Source: Manduca sexta
Taxonomy: Eukaryota; Arthropoda; Insecta; Lepidoptera; Sphingidae
NCBI RefSeq assembly: GCF_014839805.1
Contig: NC_051115.1
Coordinates: 558,001-622,000, forward strand
DNA length: 64,000 nucleotides
Reading direction: 5' to 3'
The notes below the pieces were generated by a model, which saw only the letters and a program-made list of their open reading frames with translations, was not told the DNA's origin and did not search any database. The number at the start of each line of letters is the position of its first letter. Position 1 is the first letter of the stretch. Positions 51,630 through 62,028 of this stretch are shown here, in pieces. Made by a program: the position numbers and the translations under genes.

Positions 51630-52245
51630 TAAATTACGAAAGGGAAGACGGCAGGAATCGGATTATATGGACCTTTCGCCATTGGTAGCGACATCGTATT
51701 TTTACCGTGCTAAAAGAATGTATTAAACATTATCTAGATTAATTATTGAGTACTATAAGAACTCTTAGCTCACAGAGGCGAATGTAGTGCCTTTCCACGC
51801 AGTACTTTGTAATTCTTGTTAATATGCAGTTGTTAGATTTTTAAGTAGAGACATTTTAAAATAATTGTGTATTTTTATACACAGATCACTTATATAAGCA
51901 AACGAACACATGTATCAATCATTTTATACCATCAGGACATCAGTGATAAATACGTTACGTCAGTAATCAAGTAGGGAAGGACGGATGCGTTTTCAAGGAA
52001 ACAAGGACCACTATATTTGTTATACAATATATTTATTACATATATTATATTGATATACATCAATAAACATAGCACTACCGCCATTTCAGACAAATGTTTA
52101 CAATTTCTATTTTAGGTACCTTAATGCATTTGTTTACAATAACTTACACAAATAATCACATTATACATAGTAATATAGCTTTTTTTTATAAATAATCTAT
52201 GCTATTACAGTCGTGTTATACTTTTAGGCGAGCAGTTCGCTCGTC
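51630..52245. other. AT-rich DNA upstream of P1, no exon found
   Basis: A missing first exon of P1 could lie here or further upstream. I found no open segment with a suitable donor and phase. Confidence 0.4.
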
Positions 52246-52249
52246 GTTA

Positions 52250-52530
52250 TAAATATTTTTTTATTGCTTTGAATGACGAGACGAGCTTGCCGTTCGCTTG
52301 ATAAGCGATACGACCGCCCATAAACAGTAGAAACACATCTTGAATTACAAAGTATTGTTTGGTATTCCACTGCGCTCGCCATCCTGAAACATGAGATGTT
52401 AAGTCTTGTTATGTTCATTAGTTACACTGGCTACAATGTTCAAGCCGAAAAACAACAGTGGCTACACTGCTTGACAGAAATAGACATTCCGATAGTACCT
52501 TTCTAGGCGGAACCAAATATAACAGACCTA
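52250..52530 (+). repeat. Interspersed repeat, family C
   Basis: TTATTGCTTTGAATGACGAG to TAGACATTCCGATAGTACC. It ends about 70 bp before the first P1 exon. Confidence 0.75.
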
Positions 52531-52600
52531 CCTCCCGTATAGTCATGTATAAAAGTACTTATCCCGCGCAGTTAACATTTCCAGGGTAATTTTTTTATAG

Positions 52601-52814
52601 TCTCCACCCCATCGCGTTCGGACCAAAGCTTCCGCAATGAAAAGTACAGAGCTTATGAAATGAGCGAAGTGGTGCCGAACCGCCTTCTACAAATCATGAT
52701 GACGTACTACATAGATGCTGATAAGCGTACGATAGAAATGAACAGGATGCGCTTTATGTTCGAAGAGTCTCCTTATTACGAACAGGGATATGTTATGGGA
52801 GAGATTATTGAAAG
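52601..52814 (+). CDS. P1 exon 1 (first found)
   Basis: Acceptor TTTTTTTATAG, donor GTATAC after GAAAG. Read through, the frame would stop at 52851, but splicing at 52814 continues as ERYKKMVEH, matching REKYKRMLE of P2 and QEKYRKMVDK of P3. An in-frame ATG lies at 52660, yet homology with P2 extends upstream of it. Confidence 0.75.
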
Positions 52815-54871
52815 GTATACTGGTATTGATGGAAAGCTGGTTGATATTTAGTTGAAGGTCTTTATTTATTTGTAACTAGTTGACCCGACAGACGTTGTCC
52901 CGTCTTAACAATGAATTTTCAGCGCGCATTCTGTCAATCGCTGACAGTTATTTCAAACAATTTACAGTTATATAAAATTAATATTTGCGTTAAGTTTTCT
53001 TAAATTTTCAAATTTTCCGCGCAATTTTTTTCTTTCATAAGAACCTTCTCATGATAATAACAAACACAACAAAAAAAAAATAGTGAAATCGGTCCAGCCG
53101 TTCACGCGTGATGGCGTGACCATGGGAAATAGGGATTCATTTTTTATATATAAGGTACATTTATTTTTATAGATAAGGTACACCAACAGCACTACATATT
53201 ACATCATTCAGTACAATACAAAAATAAGATACAGCATCTGAGAACTTGCTAATTTCAACTTAGGTTTGAGATCTTTGCTGTAGGAACTTTATATAGAAGA
53301 AATTCGACCACCCTAAGGTGGGAGAGAATGTCTTCTTTTTATACAGGCATGCCATAGTGACCCCTCTGCACCTGATGATAAGGAGTGGGGTCCAATAGAA
53401 TTTCGACTGACGAGAGATGATTAGCCCTCGACTGTCGTCTACAAGTCCATCTTTATACATTTGTATATAAGTACATAAATAAATATCAAATAATATTTTC
53501 TTTTGTGTAGACAAAGATCTCTTACATGCTACAACCAAAGGTAATATTCTGTATACCCTTCACTAACAACTTCCTAAGTACCTTCCTAACATATCATCTA
53601 TATATGCAACCAAACTGTAAACTGTATACTTCAAAACTAATTCAAATTTATATGTTCCTTTGCATAGCGTACGTAGCGTGGGACGCCCTCTTGCCAGATA
53701 GCGGGACGAATTACACAAAAGGGCCGGCAGCAGCTGGATGCATAGCAGCAGACCAGGCTCTGTGGCGTACCTTGAGATGCCTATGTCGAACAGTGGACTG
53801 CAATACGCTGATGATGTTGCTTTGCTGCTGTCTATGAGCAATAGTATTTTACATGAAAACAAACCTCTTACAGATACAAGAAGATGGTGGAACATGTCAA
53901 GAGACCGATGGAATCCAAGGCAGATTCAGTCTTCGCCACATTGAAGAGAACAGAGCTGATACAGAAGTTGTATTTCGAAATATTCCATCTTGTTAACATG
54001 GCTCACGAAATACCAAAGAAATATAGGTATGATAAAATGAATATAGAGGTTTTTAGTCTTTCCAGGAGGTGGAAGTAAGGGTTCGGTACCCCAGTCAGAG
54101 CTGTTAAATATATTGGGCGCCACCGAAATCAGTCCTCGCACCGATAAACAAAATAAAATTTTTCACAAGGTTCGAGCAAAAGATTAAAGCGTTCCTTTTA
54201 CCGTCAACCTTTTTTTGGCGGGCGATCAGCTGGCGGCACCATGGCGACCGTCTTGGTATTACACACCCTTTACATCCTTGGGTAAAGACGGCACTGGGCC
54301 CAACGACTTTAAAATTTCTTACAGGTTGTAATAATTGTAGTTTTGTGACAAGACCAAACGTATCATGTGACTTTAAGAAAACAGGGTTTATGAAAGTGTT
54401 TGGGCCGTAAGAATCTGACTATACGGAGTGCATCCAGCAGCCATTTTACGTTTGGTGAACACAGTGATACTCCCTCTACCAAAGCTTAAAATAAAACATT
54501 CTAACCGACGATCTAAGACAAAAATTCTTGTACATAAGACAGCCACATCAACAAAAGAGCAAGGAAGAAAAAAGACTAGTACCCCGATCAAGCAAAAGCC
54601 ATACTTTAAACTCTATCTTTTCAGTTACATGGAGGAATTCCGAGAGATGCTAACACAAGTTGACCTGGATGAGCTCCTGCGCCACGAGCAGTGGATCAAA
54701 GACAACGAGAGGCAGAGGAAGTTAAACATGAAGTTTGAAAAGAAGAGAATGCAGCAGATGAGAGAGCTGTTTCTAAAGGCGAAGATCAAGTCATATTCTC
54801 CTGTGCAGCAGAAGAAGTATAATAAATGGTGGCCCATTGACTATGGATGGGAAATTGATTATTACTGGTGA
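52601..54871 (+). CDS. P1: unrecognised small gene, YGWxIDYYW family, 3 exons found
   Basis: Exons 52601-52814, 53874-54026 and 54625-54871 join in phase to 203 residues plus stop. The protein is charged and helical in look: NEKYRAYEMSEVVPNRLLQI, then GYVMGEIIERYKKMVEHV, then WIKDNERQRKLNMKFEKKRM, ending NKWWPIDYGWEIDYYW. No signal peptide or membrane segment is seen in the part found. Exon 1 starts with a split codon, so an upstream exon is expected. The same layout appears in P2 and partly in P3 on the other strand. I do not know its function; coiled-coil structural or germline roles are guesses only. Confidence 0.75.
52874..53152 (+). repeat. Interspersed repeat, family E (P1 intron)
   Basis: Starts TAGTTGACCCGACAGACG and ends GATTCATTTTTTATATATA. 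Confidence 0.8.
53345..53450 (+). repeat. Interspersed repeat, family D, 5' half (P1 intron)
   Basis: CTGCACCTGATGATAAGGAG to GACGAGAGATGATTAGCCC, then lost. Confidence 0.7.
53690..53816 (+). mobile_element. RTE-like LINE 3' end (P1 intron)
   Basis: Contains GCCTATGTCGAACAGTGGAC with a GATGAT tail, the RTE-type terminus. An apparent QYADDVALL here is a chance frame, not a polymerase motif. Confidence 0.75.
53874..54026 (+). CDS. P1 exon 2
   Basis: Acceptor CCTCTTACAG, donor GTATGA. Encodes YKKMVEHVKRPMESKADSVF, TELIQKLYFEIFHLVNMAHE and IPKKY. It lies only 57 bp after the RTE remnant. Confidence 0.75.
54030..54620 (+). other. P1 intron 2
   Basis: No shared repeat noticed. An open frame from 54428 runs into exon 3 without splicing, but the acceptor CTTTTCAG at 54624 and its phase agreement with exon 2 favour splicing. 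Confidence 0.5.
54625..54871 (+). CDS. P1 exon 3 (last)
   Basis: Acceptor CTATCTTTTCAG; stop TGA 54869-54871. Encodes YMEEFREMLTQVDLDELLRH, a Lys/Arg/Glu/Met-rich helix and the terminal motif YNKWWPIDYGWEIDYYW. Confidence 0.85.
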
Positions 54872-54882
54872 ATTTTGGTTTT

Positions 54883-54888
54883 AATAAA
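54883..54888 (+). terminator. P1 polyadenylation signal AATAAA
   Basis: Canonical hexamer 11 bases after the stop, giving a very short 3' UTR. Confidence 0.75.
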
Positions 54889-54899
54889 GTTATTATGTA

Positions 54900-55700
54900 T
54901 AGTGCCTTTTGTGTTTTATTTATCTTTATCTACATAAACATCCTCTACTGAATTAGAGACTGCTTTTCAGGATTAAAAGTAATCGATAAGTTGATCCAAG
55001 ATATGAGCCGAACTTGTTCTGAGATCGGTTTAGCAGTTTCTGCATTTTTTTTTCTTCAAACATCTAATAAAGCTAGGCATTTATTAGTAAGAAAACTAGA
55101 CTTTTAGATAGGATTTAATCTCTATATGAAATGAATTCTCATCATATTAGCTCATATATCTATTTCACGCTTACACAGAGCCTCAATTCTTTGTTTTTTT
55201 TTGTGATAAACACCTTTAGGTTCGTAATCATTATCTTTCTTAATGAAGTATTTAAGATAGACACAAATTAAGGAGTCATTGCAACCATTCTCCTTCTAGG
55301 GTAGTCCTGTGATATTGACATACACGAAAAGGCTAAATACATAAGGTCAGGGGAAACTATTCCGTAAAGAGTAGTTATAATATCACATCTTCAAAGTAAA
55401 ACTTTATAATAAGTTACTTGAAAGATGTAAAATAAAAATATGCGTAGGTTTCGAACAATATAAATATCAATAAAATGTACTTAAGTATCCTTAACGTCAC
55501 AGCATATGACGGATTTTCACAGCTCAGTGTGTATATAAAAACGCCAACTCAGCTGAGAACACGCTCTTAAACGACAGCTTAAGCTTTGTTTATAAAATAG
55601 TTCAATACATTAAAGGTCTACTTGAGATCATACTCAAACCTGAGATTGATTTATCAATACAGTCCTAGGAGTCAATGCAAAAATAAATTACTATGTGCAT
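54900..55700. other. AT-rich intergenic DNA between P1 and P2
   Basis: A diverged piece of the Tc1/mariner-like element lies at 55390-55500 (TTATAATAAGTTACTTGAA, GTTTCGAACAATATAAAT). Nothing else recognised. Confidence 0.5.
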
Positions 55701-55709
55701 GATAATGAT

Positions 55710-55930
55710 GCTGGTGGTAGGATATATTTTATATCCGCTCGGATAGCGACCGTACACAAGTATTAAAACCCGCTATAGTGGCCTACAAAAGTTGGTTATT
55801 CCGGGATCAGCTTGTGTTTATCGAGTTCCAACAGGCCGGCGTAATTATGTCGACTGGCGAGGGATAGTCTCTCGTCAGTCGACATTCTATTGGACCCTAA
55901 TCCACTTACCATCAGGTGCAGGGTTCTTTT
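55710..55930 (-). repeat. Interspersed repeat, family D
   Basis: ATATATTTTATATCCGCTCG to CCACTTACCATCAGGTGCAG, inverse orientation. Confidence 0.75.
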
Positions 55931-55966
55931 GTCTTGTCAGTAAAAAAGCAATTATTATGATATTGT

Positions 55967-55972
55967 TTTATT
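55967..55972 (-). terminator. P2 polyadenylation signal AATAAA
   Basis: TTTATT on the + strand, 17 bases beyond the P2 stop. A second hexamer overlaps the region nearer the stop, at 55978-55983. Confidence 0.65.
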
Positions 55973-55988
55973 ATTTTTTTATTTCTCT

Positions 55989-56113
55989 CTACGATATGGA
56001 GTAGATGTCCCACGCCCACCCCGTCTTGTTAATGCCAAGCCTCTTCATCGTATATTCGTCTCGGTATTTGCTTTTCAACTCTTCTTCCTTGATCCGCAGC
56101 GCTAGTTTTGTTT
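55989..56113 (-). CDS. P2 last exon
   Basis: Acceptor CTATGTTCCCAG, stop TAG at 55989-55991. Encodes TKLALRIKEEELKSKYRDEY and MKRLGINKTGWAWDIYSIS. Confidence 0.7.
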
Positions 56114-58397
56114 CTGGGAACATAGTGGTATTATAAATTAATATTATATGGATTCAAAGACATTAAACCATACATATCTATGTACTACATACTAGATCTG
56201 GCGTTTCGTACAGTCGTTGTGTTCGATTCAAGTGTATTGCAATCCGTACACTTGACTACTATGATTTCAACATTGACAGCGGTTGGTTATGTACGGTCCA
56301 AGACGTAATATCTATGTGCTCATCAAAAGCTATTAAGCAGTTTATTCCCAAATTCAAAGTCCCACGCCGCATTTGTCAGCCTGTCTGAACGCGATAAACT
56401 TGAAAACTACCAATCGGATTTCGATGGAATTTGTTAGAGATAGTTTGAAACTCGGGATAGGACATATTCCACTTTCTATCCCGGGAAAATATATAGCGGG
56501 ACCTTTATCCCGGTTTACATATTATTATCGATGAACATACGATCTTATACTTAAAAGGAAAGATCATAGAAGACGTATCTATTAGACTGTCTAAACACAG
56601 CTATGACCAATCCAACATACATACCAAAATCACCATTCCTCAACGTATCATTCTTGACCCGATCTTTGAAGTACGGCCTGGCTCCTTTCTCCAGGACCTT
56701 CTTCGGTATCGTCTCCAGCACGTGGATGAGCTTGTCGATATCCACCTCCCGCATGTGCACGAGCTCCATGCTGATGATGTAGTGGAGAGGCCTGAACTTC
56801 CTGACTCCTGGGCCTTGGAGTTGGGTCCGGTTGGTGAAACGGTCGCGAGCGTCGCGGTACGTTTCCAGCATTCGTTTGTATTTCTCGCGGATCTGGCCTG
56901 AAATAGTAAAAATATTTATATATCTTTTTATATGAATGACGAGACGAGCTTGCCGTTTGTCTGATTGTAAACGATACGATCCATAAACAGTAGAAACACC
57001 ATCCAATACATTGAATTACAAAGTATTGTTAGATATTGCACTGCGTACGGTATCTAAGACATGAGATGTTAAGTCTTATTATGTCCAGCAGTTACATTGG
57101 CTACGATGTTCTTCAAACCGAAACACAATAGTGACTATACACTGCTGCTTGGTGGCAAAATTTACATTGCGGCGGTACCTACCCAGGCGGACTCTCACAT
57201 ATGACAGACCAAAGAGAATTATAATATATATGGAAATGACAGACCTACCACCAGTGTGTGTAACCATGAATGTCTTTGCTGCCAATAGCAGCATTTGCTT
57301 CGGCACGATTGTGGTGCTGAGGTCTCGTGGTTCGTCTGTTAGGGTAGTGACATATTTTTTTATAAAAAGAACCCCTTACCTACAAGTTCGGATTTGTTTT
57401 TATTTTATATATATGATACTGTGCTTTAACAATTAAATATTAGCCCTGTATTATATACTGTTGGGCATGGGCCTCCTCTACTACAAAAGGGATAAGGCCT
57501 TAGTCCACCACGCTGTAGTGCGGATTGGAGGACTTTCCATCCCCTCGAAATTTTTATAGAGAACTTCTCAGGTATGCAGGTTTCCTCACGATGTTCTTTT
57601 CCACCGTCAGAGCAAGCGATAATTTACAAAGAATACACATGTAATTTTAGAAAAGTCAGAAGTTTGTTTGGGTTATGAACTTCGATCAACAATACCTTGA
57701 ACCGGCGGACATCCATCTCGGCAGTCCGTACCACAACCAACTAGGCTATCACGGCTTAACTTATAATTAGACATAAATGTTTATATACTCATAATTTATG
57801 TTTAGTATAAATTACCGCAATAAACGTACTTTCTTTCTATTAGTTATTGGGCATTTTGAAACTTAACATCTAACATCTCAGATGTTGAGCTCAAGACAAT
57901 GCCTCTAATTCTTCTGTTTCTGGGTAGTGTCGTTTACCATCAGCCTATTACTCATCTCGTTTGATTGCCTTGGTGGCGTAGTTCTAATTGTACACTGTAG
58001 GAGTATAACTACCGTCCTGTAGTCCTGGGTGCGAATCCCGGGTCGGGCCAAAATACTTAGTCGCAGCTCGGAGTCACGAAGTTGGCGGTGTGGTACCTAT
58101 AATTTTCCCTGGGTCTTAAACTATCTTCATACCAAATTGTTTAAAAATCCGTTTAGTAGATTTTGAGAAAATCGTAAACATACAGAAAATAGCTTGTTTT
58201 ATAATGTAGATATTCACCTATAATAATTCCGACATCAAACGCCACCATCACACCATGCTCGTCCTTGATGCCAGAAACCTGTCTTAGCTTCAACTTGGCA
58301 TCCTTCAGGAGAGCGAGAGCCAGGATCATGAGCTTGTCCTTATCCGTCTGCCCCATGAAGTCGTGGGCTTTGTATGACTGTCCAGAGACCGAGGACA
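55989..58397 (-). CDS. P2: YGWxIDYYW-family relative, 3 exons found
   Basis: Exons (5' to 3' on the minus strand) 58218-58397, 56625-56897 and 55989-56113 join in phase to 191 residues plus stop. Conserved with P1: YKAHDF against YRAYE, VGIIIGQIREKYKRM against VMGEIIERYKKM, and the same split codon at the start of the first found exon. The C-terminus is short and degenerate: KTGWAWDIYSIS replaces the terminal motif. As in P1, the reading frame enters from an upstream exon not found. Function unknown. Confidence 0.75.
56625..56897 (-). CDS. P2 middle exon
   Basis: Acceptor TTACTATTTCAG, donor GTATGT. Encodes GQIREKYKRMLETYRDARDR, PLHYIISMELVHMREVDIDK and VLEKGARPYFKDRVK. 90 codons, locally GC-richer than its surroundings. 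Confidence 0.85.
56930..57250 (+). repeat. Interspersed repeat, family C (P2 intron)
   Basis: ATGAATGACGAGACGAGCTT to ACTCTCACATATGACAGACC. Confidence 0.75.
57430..57760 (-). repeat. SINE family A (P2 intron)
   Basis: ATATTAGCCCTGTATTATAT to CAACTAGGCTATCACGG, with a short internal insertion near 57680. Confidence 0.75.
57840..57965 (-). repeat. Family C remnant (P2 intron)
   Basis: AAACTTAACATCT and TCGTTTACCATCAG pieces in family C order; strongly diverged. Confidence 0.4.
57965..58200 (+). repeat. SINE family B head followed by a family L-type fragment (P2 intron)
   Basis: GCCTTGGTGGCGTAGTTCTA and GGGTGCGAATCCCGGGTCGG give the tRNA-like head. From 58095 CCCTGGGTCTTAAACTATCT matches the copy at 2050. 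Confidence 0.7.
58218..58397 (-). CDS. P2 first found exon
   Basis: Acceptor CCATTTTCCAG, donor GTGAAT. Encodes SGQSYKAHDFMGQTDKDKLM, LALLKDAKLKLRQVSGIKDE and GVMVAFDVGIII. Starts with two bases of a split codon, as P1 exon 1 does. Confidence 0.8.
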
Positions 58398-58439
58398 CTG
58401 GAAAATGGTCTAATAATGATTTCTTATGTTTATGCAAAT

Positions 58440-58675
58440 CAGTGCCGGATTATATTTTTTATGAGTGTAGACCACTTTATTTCCGTCACTCCTTGTAGGT
58501 AGGTTTGTGTATGTATGTAGGTTTCTAAAATACTTAATAATTTTCCATTTGTTTGTATTATGGAAGGCACTAAAGTTAAATAAACGAATGATTAATTAAA
58601 TCGAGTGAGCGTTCTCTGAAATCTGCCGCCCATAGGCCGCGGCCTACTTACAAATCCAGGACCGATGTGAAATGT
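58440..58675 (+). mobile_element. hAT-like MITE, uninterrupted copy
   Basis: CAGTGCCGGATTATATTTT to TACAAATCCAGGACCG. It shows CACTAAAGTTAAATAAACG once, the unoccupied site of the SINE at 15464. Confidence 0.8.
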
Positions 58676-58679
58676 GAAT

Positions 58680-59155
58680 GTTAGACATTAAAATTAAACT
58701 ATTTTCGGTTTTTATCGCGGGTTTAATATTTCAGCTCTCTCCCGACGTCCCACCCGTTCTTTTAGATGTAAACAGCTACTTATTATATAAGTAGCTAGTT
58801 ATTTTCTAGGGAGTAGAGAGCAGTGGCGAAAGGTCCATATAATCCTTTTTTTATTGCCTTAATAGGACAACGAGCAAGCGGTCCGCCTGATGGTAAGCAG
58901 CATCCGCTACCTATGGACTTTGTAATGCTAGAGGCGCAGCAAGTCGTTGTCTACCTGGACGTGAGTAGTCTTTTTAGGCCTTGTTTAAAGAAGGATAAGT
59001 TATAGCACTCGGGGAACACCGATGCAAGGAGTTAATTCCAAAGTTTGCACATGAGCGGTAAAAAATAGCGACGAAATGGCACCGATTCCTGCCGCTTCCC
59101 TTGGGTAGAATTTATGTAAAATCTAATTATCATTAGAACGATTTGCAGACTGCAC
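58680..59155. other. Family N fragment and unclassified repeat DNA
   Basis: 58690-58760 has TATTTTCGGTTTTTATCGCG (family N). 58845-58920 has CCGCCTGATGGTAAGCAGC, a repeat-like motif. No exon of P2 was recognised here. Confidence 0.4.
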
Positions 59156-59157
59156 AT

Positions 59158-59485
59158 AATAATAATAATAATATCAGCCCTGTATTATATACTGTCCCAC
59201 TGCTGAGCACGGGCCTCCTCTACTACTGAGAGGGATTAGGCCTTAATCTACCACGCTGGCCTAGTGCGGATTGGTAGACTTCTCATACCTTCGAAATTCC
59301 TATAGAGAACTTCTCAGATGTGCAGGTTTCCTCGCGATGTTTTCATTCACCGTTAAAGCGAACGATAAATTCACAAAGAATACACATGATTTTAGAAAAG
59401 TCAGAGGTGTGTACTCTTGGGATTTGAACCTGCGGACATTCGTCTTGGCAGTCCGTTCCACACCCAACTAGGCTATCGCCGCTTA
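59158..59485 (-). repeat. SINE family A, complete
   Basis: ATAATATCAGCCCTGTATTA to AACTAGGCTATCGCCGC; B box GGGATTTGAACCTGCGG intact. Confidence 0.85.
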
Positions 59486-59489
59486 TTTT

Positions 59490-59940
59490 ATGACGATTTA
59501 TGCATATTAGGACCTAAATATTGTCGGGTTCCTTTTCAGAAAATTATACCTTTTGCCACTGTTAGGGAGCAAAAATCTTTCACAGTATAGTAGCGTAGAT
59601 AAATAGATATCTCTTACCAAACAAAATTGTTAGTAGGAACATTTTTCAACACAAATATTCCCATTAGTTCCAAAAACAATATTAAATTAATTACATTGCA
59701 CGGTTATTATATTTTAATTATGCTAATAAAATTTAATGTCGCGTTAAATTATGAACTACTAAACACACTCACGACTTATCTCCAAAGGGGCAGGAAAGGC
59801 AACCAGTGCGCAAAATTTCCGCCGCGTGTATTTTCATGGTGTGATAGGTCCATCGACAAATTGAGTACAAAATCCAGACTCCAGGCTGATATGCAGAACC
59901 CTATATGTACGACATAAGCAAACATTTAAAGTATGTTTTC
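59490..59940. other. AT-rich DNA with a diverged SINE B piece
   Basis: 59785-59900 weakly resembles family B on the minus strand (AATCCAGACTCCAGGCTGAT). No gene. Confidence 0.4.
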
Positions 59941-59944
59941 CGAT

Positions 59945-60240
59945 TTTTTTTTGTGTATTGGACCACGCAGTCAACAACGGGCGAAACCTGCAAATGGTAT
60001 ACTGGAATCCCCCGGCTTAGATATTGCAGGGCCTGAAATTGGGAGGGTTATCTAGGAAGTGTGGGAAAGGAAAAGGTTCCTTAGGGTGGAAGGAAAGTAG
60101 GCTAGGAAATGTTCGCGAACCCTCATATGCCTTAATGTGAATTAGCAACCATGAGGTTTACATAATTAACTGTGTGAGGGACGTGGCAAATGTCCCACCG
60201 TGCATAGGCGTGTTGAGACCAAGCAGAAGAATTGCCTCGG
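59945..60240 (+). repeat. Interspersed repeat, family H
   Basis: AAACCTGCAAATGGTATACT, TGCCTTAATGTGAATTAGCA and GTGTTGAGACCAAGCAGAAG. A 92-aa minus frame over 60158-60436 crosses it and is not credible as a whole. Confidence 0.65.
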
Positions 60241-60384
60241 AAAGGAGAAATGGGGGGAAGCGGTATCCTGATCTGGCTGTTCTTCCCGATGTGACCCCTC
60301 CTTCTATGGATAGACAGAAGATATCCATAAACTCTAAATGTTCTTTCGCATTAGTCAAGTCCGGGATCAGTACCAGGAGAGTTG

Positions 60385-60660
60385 AGAATAGAACGAACTG
60401 TAGAGACGAATGTCCGCAGGTTAAAAATCCAAACACACCCCTTACTTTTCGAGGTTACGTTTGATTGTCAATTATCGGTTGGTTTCAACGGTGAAGGAAA
60501 ACATCGTGAGGTAACTTACATATCTGAGAATGCAGTATCAAGATTTGTAGGATATGTGGAGTCTGCTGTCGTCCCGCACTACAGCGTGGTGGACTATGGC
60601 CTAAACCCTCCCAGAAGATGACCCACTATCCCCCCATTAGCCCATGCCCAGTTGTGGGAT
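60385..60660 (+). repeat. SINE family A, diverged
   Basis: CGAATGTCCGCAGGTTAAAA, GGTGAAGGAAAACATCGTGA and CACTACAGCGTGGTGGACTA. Confidence 0.65.
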
Positions 60661-60939
60661 AGTAGGATTTAGATTATTTTTTCACTAATAGGAAGCAACA
60701 TTTCTGAGTGCTATAGGCTACTTTTTATCCAAGGAAAATCTTTATTACCGGTTTATTTTAACGCGTGAGGATAAAAAATATTAATCAAGAAAAAAAGGTT
60801 TTAAGGGAGTCGAAGCTACAGGCTAGTTATTAAAACAAATATAATCAAGACAGTTTTTAATGCCTTAAAATATTTTTTTATTTATTTTAATTTTACTTTA
60901 TTTGGAAACGACAGAAATAAACCATTTCACTTATAAATT

Positions 60940-61265
60940 AAAAACAATAGGGTATTTGACTAATTTTTTTATAATTTTTGTAAAATATGTACGTCGTATA
61001 AATTCTAAAACAAAAGAAATCATTTAAATCTGGTGAAAAATCCAAAAGTTATAAGCCATTGAGATTTGGTAGTAGAAGTGAGTGTAAAAAACCTGAAAAT
61101 TGACAAAATACTTGCATATGACGTTAGCGGGAATTACGATGCGTGCGAAAGAAAGAGATGGAGCGATATCCACACTCCACGCCACTCCTGCACGTAGAAA
61201 TATTTGAAATTTGAATTACTGACTTATTTCTTACCGAATTTTAATGCTTTTTTTACGGAAGAATT
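60940..61265 (+). mobile_element. MITE, family G relative
   Basis: TATAAATTCTAAAACAAAAGA, ATCTGGTGAAAAATCC and TGCGTGCGAAAGAAAGAGAT match 28722. The CRE has decayed to TGACGTTA. Confidence 0.65.
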
Positions 61266-61267
61266 GC

Positions 61268-61654
61268 TTTTTGACATCGCTTTACTAAATGAAACCACAC
61301 ACTTATCTACTTAGAAATAATACTTTACAATAAGTTACTTGAGCCGTAGACGTAAAATAAAAAAGTGTAAGTTTCGAACAAAATAAATAAAAATAAAAAG
61401 TAACTTTAATTTTGCGCACCTTAATGCCACTACTACTACTCCAAGATAATTCGTCGCAGGAACATTGAATACTTTCAGTCAGAAATACACTCATGAATAC
61501 GCCATATATGCATTCAACAACAAAATGATCAAAAAATTTGAAATTAAAATTGGGATTTTTGGTGAAAATATTCTTTATTTTGGCACAATGTCAGCAAAGG
61601 TGAAGACGAGTATGTGGTTTCATTTAGTAACGCAATGTCAAAATGATCCTGTAT
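61268..61654. mobile_element. Tc1/mariner-like TIR element, uninterrupted copy
   Basis: TTGACATCGCTTTACTAAAT to TGTCAAAATGATCCTGTA. Interior TTTCAGTCAGAAATACAC matches 49905. The LINE present in 48370-50094 is absent. Confidence 0.75.
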
Positions 61655-61770
61655 ATTAAAAAATGCACAAAATCATACATAGTCAAATACTCTATTAAAC
61701 AACAGGTTCCATAGATTACAAATCATGAAAACAAAGATGGCGACAATCCAGTCAAAACATTTATCATTAT

Positions 61771-62028
61771 CTACCAGTAGTAATCAATATCCCAGCCGTA
61801 TTCTAAATCCCACCATTTCGGCCTCTTTTTCGTAGTCCCGATGGTCATGCGGTTTTCTAGGTATTTGTTCATTTTAAACCTCTTAGGCTTCGGAGTGGAG
61901 TGGACTGTTGGATCCCCGTGGTAATGAGTAGGGGGCCCGTGAGAATCATCATCGTATTTCTCATGCAGGTTAGTTTTTATCTTGTATTTCCTTTCTATTT
62001 CATGCATCATGTTTGATATGTGTTCTAC
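61771..62028 (-). CDS. P3 last exon
   Basis: Acceptor AAAATTTTCAG, stop TAG at 61771-61773. 85 codons plus stop with the C-terminal motif complete. Confidence 0.85.
   Translation of the reverse strand, partial: VEHISNMMHEIERKYKIKTNLHEKYDDDSHGPPTHYHGDPTVHSTPKPKRFKMNKYLENRMTIGTTKKRPKWWDLEYGWDIDYYW

Noticed and set aside
52660..52851. P1 exon 1 as a 63-aa stand-alone gene ending at 52851
   Set aside because: Homology with P2 and P3 continues across the donor at 52814 into exon 53874, and diverges at the stop-containing read-through.
53738..53944. Open frame with QYADDVALL, resembling a reverse transcriptase catalytic motif
   Set aside because: The bases are the untranslated RTE 3' terminus (GCCTATGTCGAACAGTGGAC and GATGAT tail); flanking residues do not fit a polymerase.
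54428..54871. Single-exon 147-aa reading of P1
   Set aside because: A strong acceptor at 54624, in phase with exon 53874-54026 and supported by paralogue homology upstream, fits better.
3480..58060. tRNA genes at GGTTCGAATCC-type B boxes (3488, 4690, 21455, 58030 and others)
   Set aside because: All are followed by the same SINE bodies and lack a closing acceptor stem.
60158..60436. 92-aa minus frame with a hydrophobic start, considered as a missing P2 first exon
   Set aside because: Half of it is family H repeat sequence, and no donor in the required phase was found.
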